A stretch of 6,606 bases of DNA. Origin: Candidatus Latescibacterota bacterium (GTDB taxonomy: Bacteria; JAAXHH01; JABIQT01). Shown piece after piece: positions 1-5,737 of this stretch. The translations under genes were made by a program, and so were the position numbers. The stretch covers positions 1-6,606 of the forward strand of contig JABIQT010000220.1 in assembly GCA_018667995.1 (NCBI GenBank), read 5' to 3'. The number at the start of each line of letters is the position of its first letter. The first letter of the stretch is position 1. The notes under the pieces are model-generated. The model made no database searches and was not told where the DNA came from. It saw only the letters and a list, made by a program, of their open reading frames with translations.

Positions 1-1641
1 AGCCTCTTTGGTCCATTGATCGCTGGGATCACCGAGCGTCACGCGCCTTGTCCAGTGATGGACAGCCATAGTGCGATTCCCCTGCTTCTCGAACCAACGA
101 GCCATATAGTAATGTGAATTCAGATGGTCATCCAGCTCTATAGCTTTTTCAAACCACGGAACCGCATCCGCCCACTTGCCAATCTTCTGGTATGATACTC
201 CCATGTAGTAGTGGAGTTCGGAACTGTCAGGCATGCGCGCAATGCCTTCTTCAAATGTCTTCACTATGTCATCGTGATTTTGCCGCATGGCATAGGCTTC
301 CGAGAGATAGTAGTAATAGTCGGGGTTGTACGGTTCCATCTTCACGGCTTTTTGATAGACTTCTACCGCATCAAATGCCCGGTTGTTATATCGGAATGCG
401 GTGCCAGCCGCAGCCAATACCTCCACCTGATCCGGTTTCTGCTCAAGAATATCCCTTCCAAATCGCAATGCGTCCTTCAGTCTGCCGGCACTGATATATC
501 CATCCATCAGCTTCTGCCAGAGCAATACTGAGTCATTGTTCAGCACCACTGCCTGCTCGCAGATTGCCGCCTCGTCCTCGAACCCCACGTCGGCAAATCT
601 GTCTGGCGTAGTGAGGGATATCCGCACATAGTTAATGGGTTCCAACGGATCCGCCGCGATCGCTTGTTTCAGAACGGTGCTCATATTATCCCATTGCCTG
701 AGCCGCATATAGGATTCAGCCATGAACCTATAGGACTCCGAGAGTCTGGGATTCAGTATCACAGCAACTTTGGCCTGATCGATAGCTCGGTGTCGTAAGG
801 AAGCATTCTGGGCCTGATATTTGGGCCCAGGACGCTGCGCGCCGGCCTGAACCTGTGCCATTCCGTAGTGAGGAAGCGCATAGGAGGAATCAAGTGTGAT
901 GGCGGCCCGAAAGGCTTCTGATGCTTCCCAATAACCTTCGAACGTACCGGTGCTGGCCAGATCCAAACCCCGGCAATACTCTGCAAAGGCGCCGCTGTGC
1001 GGCGCATGGTCGAGCAGGTTGATCAAGGTGTCCGAGGGTGCAAAACGTTCATACTGTCGCCCAACTGCTTCCACGAGACGAATGGGTGACTCTGATAGTT
1101 TCTCGATGGGTGTGACGAGTTCGTTGATGACCTCAGTAGTATCGAGGATGTCCAGGAATCGTGTACGCAGATGAAGTTGATCACCTTCATTATAATAGCT
1201 GCCGAAAACAGCGTATCTCGATCCCAGACGGATAGACGCATTGATCACGGAGGCCCGGTTTATTGTATCAGCTAGCTGGACCTCCCAATCGACCATGTCG
1301 AAGGGTATAACCCTTGCGTCGGAAGGCATCGACAGGCGCAGCAGATCGACTGCTGTCTGCGACAGTGCAACTCCGTATCCGTCGCTCGTGCTGGTGCCCG
1401 ATGCAGCTTGAAAAGGGAATATGGCTATTCGTGGAGTTTCCGCTGGCGGACGGAACGAATACCACAGCACGACAACTCCGGCCAGGCATCCTACCGTAAG
1501 CGCCCGACGGCCCGTGTAGGCGAAATTTGGATTCAACAGATTAAATACGCGAAGCAGATATAGGATTCCGCATCCTGCGATCCACATTACTATGATCGTA
1601 TAAATCTGCTGTGTCCATCCCAAGGAGAGTACAAGAATCAT
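1..1641 (-). CDS. Membrane-anchored TPR protein with FlgO/TolB-like domain (3' end beyond window)
   Basis: An open frame of 547 codons runs from ATG at 1641 to base 1 with no stop, so the C-terminus lies outside the window. Residues about 12-33 and 47-61 are hydrophobic helices, which suggests a membrane hairpin with the rest on one side of the membrane. Residues about 70-172 resemble the FlgO/TolB-like N-terminal domain often found before TPRs: RIAIFPF at 71-77, DGYGVALSQ at 87-95, then YAVFGSYYNEGDQLHLRTRF at 143-162. Residues about 217-538 form TPR-like helical repeats, clearest at 373-403, 405-437, 440-471 and 473-505 (for example ADAVPWFEKAIELD at 491-504). TPRs bind proteins or peptides; the partner is unknown. 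The gene begins 41 bases after the corC stop and probably belongs to the phoH operon. The ribosome-binding site is weak. The frame is open upstream, but I saw no better start. Domain architecture is fairly sure, function is not. Confidence 0.88.
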   Translation of the reverse strand, partial: MILVLSLGWTQQIYTIIVMWIAGCGILYLLRVFNLLNPNFAYTGRRALTVGCLAGVVVLWYSFRPPAETPRIAIFPFQAASGTSTSDGYGVALSQTAVDLLRLSMPSDARVIPFDMVDWEVQLADTINRASVINASIRLGSRYAVFGSYYNEGDQLHLRTRFLDILDTTEVINELVTPIEKLSESPIRLVEAVGRQYERFAPSDTLINLLDHAPHSGAFAEYCRGLDLASTGTFEGYWEASEAFRAAITLDSSYALPHYGMAQVQAGAQRPGPKYQAQNASLRHRAIDQAKVAVILNPRLSESYRFMAESYMRLRQWDNMSTVLKQAIAADPLEPINYVRISLTTPDRFADVGFEDEAAICEQAVVLNNDSVLLWQKLMDGYISAGRLKDALRFGRDILEQKPDQVEVLAAAGTAFRYNNRAFDAVEVYQKAVKMEPYNPDYYYYLSEAYAMRQNHDDIVKTFEEGIARMPDSSELHYYMGVSYQKIGKWADAVPWFEKAIELDDHLNSHYYMARWFEKQGNRTMAVHHWTRRVTLGDPSDQWTKEA

Positions 1642-1682
1642 AGTCTGTCCGGATGTAATATGGTCTCTGTTTGATACGACTG

Positions 1683-3002
1683 TTACGCTGAGTCGCCTTC
1701 GGATTCGGTGACAGGCGGGCCTGTTTTGGTGATGGCAATCTTTGCGATTCGTTGCCCATCAATTTCACGTACCACCATGCGCATATTCCGGAAATCAACT
1801 GTTTCTCCTGCGGCTGGCACATGTCCAGCCACATCGAAGACCAGACCACCTATGGTATCGAATCCGTCCGGCGTTATATCAGTATTGAGAATCTCATTCA
1901 GTTCATCGATGTTCAGCTTGCCGTCCACGAGTATTGAGCCATCGGGAAATTCCTCATACATAGGTAGCTCTGCATCGTACTCATCCTGGATTTCTCCGAC
2001 GATTTCCTCCAGCAGATCCTCCAATGTGACGAGACCCTCTATGCCCCCATGTTCATCGACGACCATAGCCAGATGAGTCTTTTCGTGCTGGAAGTCTCGC
2101 AGTAATTCGTCCGCTTTTTTTGTTTCCGGAACAAAATAGGGCGGGCGGGCAAGTTGCTCCACAGACACCGCATCTTCGGCCTCATCCTCGTACTTCAACA
2201 GATCCTTGGCATAGACTATACCCACTATGTTGTCGATACTATCTCTGTAAATAGGTATACGGGAGTGGCCTACGTCTTCGATTAACACCAACAGATCCGG
2301 CACCGTTGTAGTCACGTCGGCACATACCATATCCACCCGTGGCGTCATGACTTCCCGCACGCTTGTATCGTGCATCTCAATAATGCCGCTAATCATCTCC
2401 TTGTCTTCCTGATCCAACTCGTGCGTTTCCTCCAATTCGAGTACGCGATGTAGTTCATCGTCCAGCCAGTAGGGATTTCGTCCGCCGCTGAAGAAACCTT
2501 CACCAGGACCGACCAGTTTCAGGACGGGCATCACGATGGGCCACAAAAGCCACGACGTGATGAGCACTGTCCAGGCGGAAAATCGCACGGATGAATACGG
2601 ATATCGTTTCACCAGCACCCGTGGTAGCCACTCTATAGACAGCAACATCAAACAGATGAGGGCAACACTTTGAAAGATGAGACCGGGAAGAATACCTATA
2701 CCAAGGAGATCCGACGAGGAGAATGTAGCGCTGGTCGCCGATACGACCGTGCACACAACCATGACCAGTTTACCGATGACGATAGTGCCAAAAAGATGCT
2801 CCTGATTGTCTAGCCACCGGGTTACCCTGCTGGGTTGGCCTTCTTCGTGTTCCGTTTTCAAGTCCAGGAGGGTAGCTTTGGGCAAGGATGAGAACGAAGC
2901 GTCCGCTCCAGACAGCAGTACCGCATAAATCAAAAATCCAACTAATACGACATATTCAACCCATAAGGGAATGCCATCATCCAAAACAGGGGCTCCTGTC
3001 AA
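1683..3002 (-). CDS. corC: CorC/HlyC-family membrane protein (DUF21/CNNM + two CBS + CorC_HlyC)
   Basis: Family members act in divalent cation (Mg2+/Co2+) efflux or homeostasis at the inner membrane. The 439-residue protein has the full architecture: a DUF21 membrane domain with hydrophobic helices at about 14-35, 70-93, 102-130 and 141-162; an acidic linker; CBS1 at about 216-270 (VREVMTPRVDM, GHSRIPIY, GIVYAKDLL); CBS2 at about 285-338 (AMVVDEHGGIEGLVTLEDLL, EEIVGEI); and a CorC_HlyC domain at about 350-424 (FDTIGGLVF). The CBS pair probably binds ATP/Mg. E. coli YbeX, in the same operon position, lacks the membrane domain, so this is the longer form. The membrane domain departs from the family: D34 replaces the usual Glu of the first helix, and GKLVMV (77-82) stands where GNxxxN is usual, while E124 and P127 are kept. 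The start is TTG at 3002, overlapping the ybeY stop (TTGA). TTG at 2984 has a much better ribosome-binding site and would give 433 residues. Confidence 0.93.
   Translation of the reverse strand: MTGAPVLDDGIPLWVEYVVLVGFLIYAVLLSGADASFSSLPKATLLDLKTEHEEGQPSRVTRWLDNQEHLFGTIVIGKLVMVVCTVVSATSATFSSSDLLGIGILPGLIFQSVALICLMLLSIEWLPRVLVKRYPYSSVRFSAWTVLITSWLLWPIVMPVLKLVGPGEGFFSGGRNPYWLDDELHRVLELEETHELDQEDKEMISGIIEMHDTSVREVMTPRVDMVCADVTTTVPDLLVLIEDVGHSRIPIYRDSIDNIVGIVYAKDLLKYEDEAEDAVSVEQLARPPYFVPETKKADELLRDFQHEKTHLAMVVDEHGGIEGLVTLEDLLEEIVGEIQDEYDAELPMYEEFPDGSILVDGKLNIDELNEILNTDITPDGFDTIGGLVFDVAGHVPAAGETVDFRNMRMVVREIDGQRIAKIAITKTGPPVTESEGDSA
2993..2997 (-). promoter_or_regulatory. Ribosome-binding site that favours a TTG start at 2984 for corC
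   Basis: AGGAG on the minus strand ends 8 bases before TTG at 2984-2982, codon 7 of the longer corC frame. The TTG at 3002 has only TTCAGTTGG before it, with no Shine-Dalgarno match. The motif lies just after the ybeY stop at 3001-2999, so ribosomes finishing ybeY could re-initiate here. That the shorter start is the real one is an inference. Confidence 0.5.
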
Positions 3003-3439
3003 CCAACTGAATTCGAGGCAGTGTCTGCCAGATAATACTGTTCCTTCTCCCGCATCAGGCGCCGCTCAGCGGTTCGCTGATGATCATATCCGAGAAGGTG
3101 CAGACACCCGTGAACGATAAGGCGATTCAACTCGTCGTTCAAAGGCACATGGTAACGGACGGCCTGCTCACGTGCACGATCCATCGATACGTACAGCTCG
3201 CCGGACATGTTGTCCTCAGGCATATCCCCTTCGTCTATCAAGAAGGAGAGGACGTCCGTTGCTCGATTCAGTTGGCGATACTGAAAGTTTAATTGCCGGA
3301 TGTAAGCGTCGTCTACAAAGACGATCGTCACGGTCGCATGGCCCCGACCTTCTTCTGTAAGCACCCGGCAGGCAAGTTGCGTGATCAACGCATCTGGTAT
3401 TTCAAGTTGAGGCAGCGTGGAATCGATATGTACCGGCAT
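2999..3439 (-). CDS. ybeY: Endoribonuclease YbeY, rRNA maturation factor
   Basis: YbeY is a zinc-dependent single-strand endoribonuclease needed for 16S rRNA 3'-end maturation and 70S ribosome quality control in the cytoplasm. The 146 residues match the usual family length. The signature HGCLHLLGYDH at 110-120 carries the three zinc-ligand histidines H110, H114 and H120. The upstream conserved block NRATDVLSF at 58-66 includes R59, which aligns with the functionally important Arg of the E. coli protein, and SGELYVSMDRA (79-89) matches the family's beta-strand G-D/E-hydrophobic motif. The gene starts at ATG 3439, 31 bases after the phoH stop. It has no close ribosome-binding site (AAGGA lies about 16 bases upstream), so translation may be coupled to phoH. 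The phoH-ybeY-corC order is that of ybeZYX in enterobacteria, and YbeZ is a known partner of YbeY. Confidence 0.97.
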   Translation of the reverse strand: MPVHIDSTLPQLEIPDALITQLACRVLTEEGRGHATVTIVFVDDAYIRQLNFQYRQLNRATDVLSFLIDEGDMPEDNMSGELYVSMDRAREQAVRYHVPLNDELNRLIVHGCLHLLGYDHQRTAERRLMREKEQYYLADTASNSVG

Positions 3440-3470
3440 TGTCTGGCGGTCGAGATCCTTCGATTAACCG

Positions 3471-4448
3471 CTAACTCTCCTTGTCTTCCTTTTCGACCTC
3501 AAACTTTTCGTAGGCCTTGATAATATCTTGTACAAGTCGGTGCCTGACCACATCCTTTTCGGTCAGGTAAATGAAACTGATTCCCTTGATGTTATTCAAA
3601 ATAGACTGCACTTCAATTAAACCGGAGCGTTTCTCTTCGGGAAGGTCGACCTGGGTCACGTCCCCGGTGATTATAGCACGAGAATTGGCGCCAAGCCTGG
3701 TCAGGAACATCTTCATCTGAGCCGTGGTGGTATTTTGGGCCTCATCTAGAATCACAAACGCATTGTTCAGAGTTCGACCTCGCATATAAGCAAGAGGCGC
3801 GATCTCAATAGTACCCGCTTCTAAAAGTTTGTTCCCCTTATTGCCGGGCGTCATGTCATTCAAGGCGTCATATAGCGGCTTGAGGTATGGATCCACTTTC
3901 TCCTGCGGATCTCCCGGTAGAAACCCGAGACTCTCACCCGCCTCTACGGCAGGTCGCGTCAACACAATACGTTCCACATCATTACGCCGGAGTGCGGAAA
4001 GAGCCATTGCTACCGCAAGGTATGTCTTGCCCGTGCCGGCTGGACCGATAGAGAATACGATGTCACAGTCCCGCACAGCCTCCACATATCGCTGTTGGTT
4101 TGGACCTCGAGCACGAATCCGCTCACGCTTGGACATGATGTCGAGGAACTCACCAGCGAAAGGACGGGCTGCATCGGGTCCCGACTCCTTTACGGTACGG
4201 CTGGCGCGAATGATATCCGTTACTTCTTGCGTCAGACCGTTTTTCACGGATCGCATCAGGTCCCGCAGCACCTGGGTGATCTGTTGTACCTCGTCGTCCG
4301 CTCCGGTAACAATAATCTCCTCACCGCGGACCACTATTTTTGCTTCGAACTCGCTCTCAATAGCGCGCAACCGGGAATCCTGCTGACCGAACAGATCAAT
4401 AGGATCGATGCCCCTTGATGAGAGACGATGTGTTACAACATTATCCAA
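3471..4448 (-). CDS. phoH: PhoH-like P-loop NTPase (YbeZ type)
   Basis: This cytoplasmic ATPase of the PhoH/YbeZ family is thought to act with YbeY in RNA processing, possibly as an RNA helicase-like partner. The 325 residues have a family-typical N-terminal region (about 12-65: GIDPIDLFGQQDSRLRAIE, then IVVRGEEIIVTG, a KH-like nucleic-acid-binding fold) and a C-terminal PhoH ATPase domain (about 113-315). Walker A is GPAGTGKT at 135-142, followed by the PhoH signature RPAVEAGESLGFLPGD at 165-180. Walker B is VILDEAQN at 232-239, and the sensor-like TGDVTQVDLP is at 261-270. The start is TTG at 4448. No ATG or GTG start is visible further up in this frame and the N-terminus matches the family from about residue 9, so the start is probably right even though no Shine-Dalgarno motif precedes it. 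It is the first gene of the predicted operon. Confidence 0.96.
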   Translation of the reverse strand: MDNVVTHRLSSRGIDPIDLFGQQDSRLRAIESEFEAKIVVRGEEIIVTGADDEVQQITQVLRDLMRSVKNGLTQEVTDIIRASRTVKESGPDAARPFAGEFLDIMSKRERIRARGPNQQRYVEAVRDCDIVFSIGPAGTGKTYLAVAMALSALRRNDVERIVLTRPAVEAGESLGFLPGDPQEKVDPYLKPLYDALNDMTPGNKGNKLLEAGTIEIAPLAYMRGRTLNNAFVILDEAQNTTTAQMKMFLTRLGANSRAIITGDVTQVDLPEEKRSGLIEVQSILNNIKGISFIYLTEKDVVRHRLVQDIIKAYEKFEVEKEDKES

Positions 4449-4556
4449 GGCGGTAGGCTGAGGAAGGGTTCGTTTAAGTTCGTAACTACAAAAGCCCCCG
4501 CTCCCGGTGAATCGGTGGGAACAAGAGCCTTGAGTGTCGGCGTATTCAGTTGCTAC
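4449..4556 (-). promoter_or_regulatory. phoH 5' leader, about 108 bases
   Basis: This is the stretch between the predicted transcription start (about 4556) and the phoH TTG. It has no Shine-Dalgarno motif near the start codon. It holds small inverted repeats on the minus strand (CAAG-GCT-CTTG; CCG-ATTCAC-CGG, or alternatively TCCC with GGGA around it) and a direct repeat ACGAAC-TTAA-ACGAAC at 4483-4468. No known riboswitch, tRNA-like or small-RNA signature is recognised. A regulatory role is possible but not shown. Confidence 0.35.
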
Positions 4557-4562
4557 TTGCGA

Positions 4563-4591
4563 AAAATAGAGAAATTCGGCCTTAATGTCAA
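4563..4591 (-). promoter_or_regulatory. Sigma-70-type promoter for the phoH-ybeY-corC-TPR operon
   Basis: The -35 box TTGACA (4591-4586) matches the consensus at 6 of 6 positions. It is separated by exactly 17 bases from the -10 box TATTTT (4568-4563), which matches 4 of 6. The promoter lies in the only sizeable intergenic gap of the window, just after the DUF402 stop, and points into phoH. The expected transcription start is about 4556. The housekeeping sigma-factor assignment assumes enterobacterial-like consensus boxes, which holds less well if the organism belongs to a group with divergent promoters such as Bacteroidota. Confidence 0.65.
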
Positions 4592-4612
4592 GCGAAAGTT
4601 GCCGGATCTAAA

Positions 4613-4628
4613 GCCCTTAAAGACGGGC
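4613..4628 (-). terminator. Weak hairpin overlapping the DUF402 stop codon
   Basis: On the minus strand GCCC-GTCTTTAA-GGGC forms a 4-base-pair stem with an 8-base loop spanning the TAA at 4619-4617, followed by TTTAGAT. The stem is short and the T tract is only three bases, so it is a poor intrinsic terminator. It is listed because it sits where the upstream unit would end, immediately before the phoH promoter. It may be chance. Confidence 0.2.
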
Positions 4629-5093
4629 ATCTATAAGGTCTTTAATCCGTTCAAAATCGACGATAATACTTGCAGCATTTCTACGTGCTTCGGCGGCAGT
4701 ATCTTCGCCGACGAACCCACCGAGGACAGCTTGAGACAGTTCTTGTTCGTCTAGCAAACAATGCGTGCCATCGGGGGAGAACCAGATATCGAGAAGTAGG
4801 TCACGGTATTCAACAGTCTGCATGGAGACCACTAATCCGTCACACAAGTGCACATAGTGGCCAAGAAGCCGTCCTTCCGGGCCTGTCATCCGCCACAATA
4901 CGTAGGATAGATCTGTTTCGTAGTAGGCCACAGTACGCGACCCTACCGGCACAGCTACCTGGTTAACAGTATAGGGCCGATCAGATACGTATGCGAGGAT
5001 CGCACTCCTGCCCCGGTGGCGCACGAGGCCACAGACGAACTTCTGGTCAGGCTTGCATGGGTTGCGCTTAATCTCAGTGATGGTGGCGGGCAT
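4617..5093 (-). CDS. DUF402 domain protein
   Basis: DUF402 proteins share a beta-barrel fold with a metal site. Characterised relatives include the nucleoside di/triphosphatase Ntdp of Gram-positive bacteria and FomD of fosfomycin biosynthesis; the substrate here cannot be told from the sequence. With the ATG at 5093 the protein has 158 residues. The DUF402 core spans about 45-130, with the signature YRDLLLDIWFSPDG at 96-109 and LLDEQELSQAV at 113-123. D98, D102, D115 and E118 are the likely metal-coordinating acidic residues. A C-terminal helix follows. A GTG at 5144 would add 17 residues and overlap the thioredoxin-like gene by 31 bases. I prefer 5093 because MPATITEIKRNP resembles a normal family N-terminus and CAGGA lies about 11 bases upstream. 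The 20-base gap to the preceding gene suggests cotranscription. Confidence 0.85.
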   Translation of the reverse strand: MPATITEIKRNPCKPDQKFVCGLVRHRGRSAILAYVSDRPYTVNQVAVPVGSRTVAYYETDLSYVLWRMTGPEGRLLGHYVHLCDGLVVSMQTVEYRDLLLDIWFSPDGTHCLLDEQELSQAVLGGFVGEDTAAEARRNAASIIVDFERIKDLIDARL

Positions 5094-5113
5094 CGGGCGA
5101 TCAGTCCTGAAGT

Positions 5114-5644
5114 CTATTCTGCCAGATGCTTCAGAATCGCCCACACCTCTTGAACAAGGGGTCCATTGCCGTTCTCTTTATACCACGAACGAAGCTGTGG
5201 ATAAATTTCATCCATGGGGATTTTCCCCTTATTACTGCGCATGATTGACTGGCATTCGTCCGGCCTGGGTCCCCAGGTAGCCAACTCGTTCATTTCGGAG
5301 TCCATGAATACGAGGTATGGAATCGCTTTGGAACCATCGGTCAGATAGCGATGCATGATATCCGAATTCTCGTCACGCTTGAAAATCCTATACTCGATGG
5401 TTGGCGCCTGTTCCAGCATCCGGATCACCGGGGGCAGGCTCTGCACCACATCGCCGCACCAATCCTCTCCGAGTATGAGCACGCGCAGCGGACGAGAATA
5501 AGCAGATATAAACGCGGCCACCTCCGCATCAAGGCCAAACTCATCGTAGTTCTCGTTAAATCGCTCTTTGTTCTTCTCAATGTGCGCCATGTAGTCCGGC
5601 CATTGAAAGCCCGTAGCAAACCGCTCAGAAGAGATCACACCCAT
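5114..5644 (-). CDS. Thioredoxin-fold protein with single-Cys WCGD site (Thioredoxin_9-like)
   Basis: The 176-residue protein has no signal peptide, so it is probably cytoplasmic. A helical N-terminal part (about 13-50) precedes a thioredoxin fold at about 52-135. Strand RVLILGEDWCGD (54-65) holds the active-site position. W62 and C63 are present, but the second Cys of CxxC is replaced (C63-G64-D65-V66). The cis-proline is P109 in KAIPYLVFMD, and WGPRPDE (124-130) is a typical trailing motif of this family. The WCGD form is common among bacterial thioredoxin-like proteins annotated Thioredoxin_9, so this is a family trait and not a mutation. One Cys rules out the ordinary dithiol reductase cycle and suggests a monothiol, bacillithiol/glutathione-related or non-redox role. 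A further Cys (C131) lies far from the site. The start ATG has GGAGG four bases upstream. It lies 93 bases after htpG and 20 before the DUF402 gene. Confidence 0.88.
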   Translation of the reverse strand: MGVISSERFATGFQWPDYMAHIEKNKERFNENYDEFGLDAEVAAFISAYSRPLRVLILGEDWCGDVVQSLPPVIRMLEQAPTIEYRIFKRDENSDIMHRYLTDGSKAIPYLVFMDSEMNELATWGPRPDECQSIMRSNKGKIPMDEIYPQLRSWYKENGNGPLVQEVWAILKHLAE

Positions 5645-5648
5645 TATG

Positions 5649-5653
5649 CCTCC
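5649..5653 (-). promoter_or_regulatory. Shine-Dalgarno site of the thioredoxin-like gene
   Basis: GGAGG on the minus strand is followed by CATA and the ATG at 5644. It is the strongest ribosome-binding site in the window, fixes this start, and shows that the organism uses Shine-Dalgarno initiation for at least some genes. The lack of such a site before phoH and ybeY is therefore notable. The four-base spacing is slightly short. Confidence 0.7.
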
Positions 5654-5690
5654 GGGTCACATGCTATATTGATATTTGTCATCTAACGTT

Positions 5691-5723
5691 CCGCATACTG
5701 CTGCACTATACTTGCCCATGCGG
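5691..5723 (-). repeat. Six-base inverted repeat between htpG and the thioredoxin-like gene
   Basis: CCGCAT and ATGCGG form a perfect 6-base-pair inverted repeat separated by 21 bases, starting 14 bases past the htpG stop. No T tract follows (AACGTTAG comes next), so it is not a convincing intrinsic terminator. It could be an RNA stem, a protein-binding site, or chance. The spacing of the arms is that of neither CIRCE (9-base arms, 9-base spacer) nor a typical compact operator. Confidence 0.3.
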
Positions 5724-5737
5724 TACAGGTATTCGAA

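Noticed and set aside
759-1489. Several short minus-strand open frames suggesting a broken gene in 1-1641
   Set aside because: They are out-of-frame shadows. The frame starting at 1641 is continuous for 547 codons and carries the domains, so there is no frameshift or pseudogene.
1541-1849. Minus-strand open frame between corC and the TPR gene
   Set aside because: It overlaps the corC C-terminus and the TPR membrane helices in a different frame; both overlapped frames have clear family or domain features.
1708-2076. Forward-strand open frame of 122 codons
   Set aside because: Ser/Pro-rich antisense shadow of the CBS/CorC_HlyC part of corC.
3829-4386. Forward-strand open frame of 185 codons
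   Set aside because: It lies wholly antisense to phoH, whose minus-strand product has all the PhoH motifs; the forward product is Ser/Arg-rich with no recognisable domain, as expected of a shadow frame.
4449-4616. Possible small RNA, tRNA-like or riboswitch element in the intergenic region
   Set aside because: Only short 3-4 base-pair stems can be drawn, with no cloverleaf, known aptamer core or terminator, so it is described only as a leader.
4428-4754. Forward-strand open frame crossing the phoH leader and the end of the DUF402 gene
   Set aside because: It is the only open frame covering the intergenic gap, but it overlaps the ends of two solid opposite-strand genes, has no recognisable domain, and would run against the phoH promoter.
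5651-5737. Possible promoter for the thioredoxin-like gene (TATAGT or TATAGC as -10 box)
   Set aside because: Neither box has a TTGACA-like -35 at 16-18 bases, so a separate promoter cannot be supported; read-through from htpG is equally likely.
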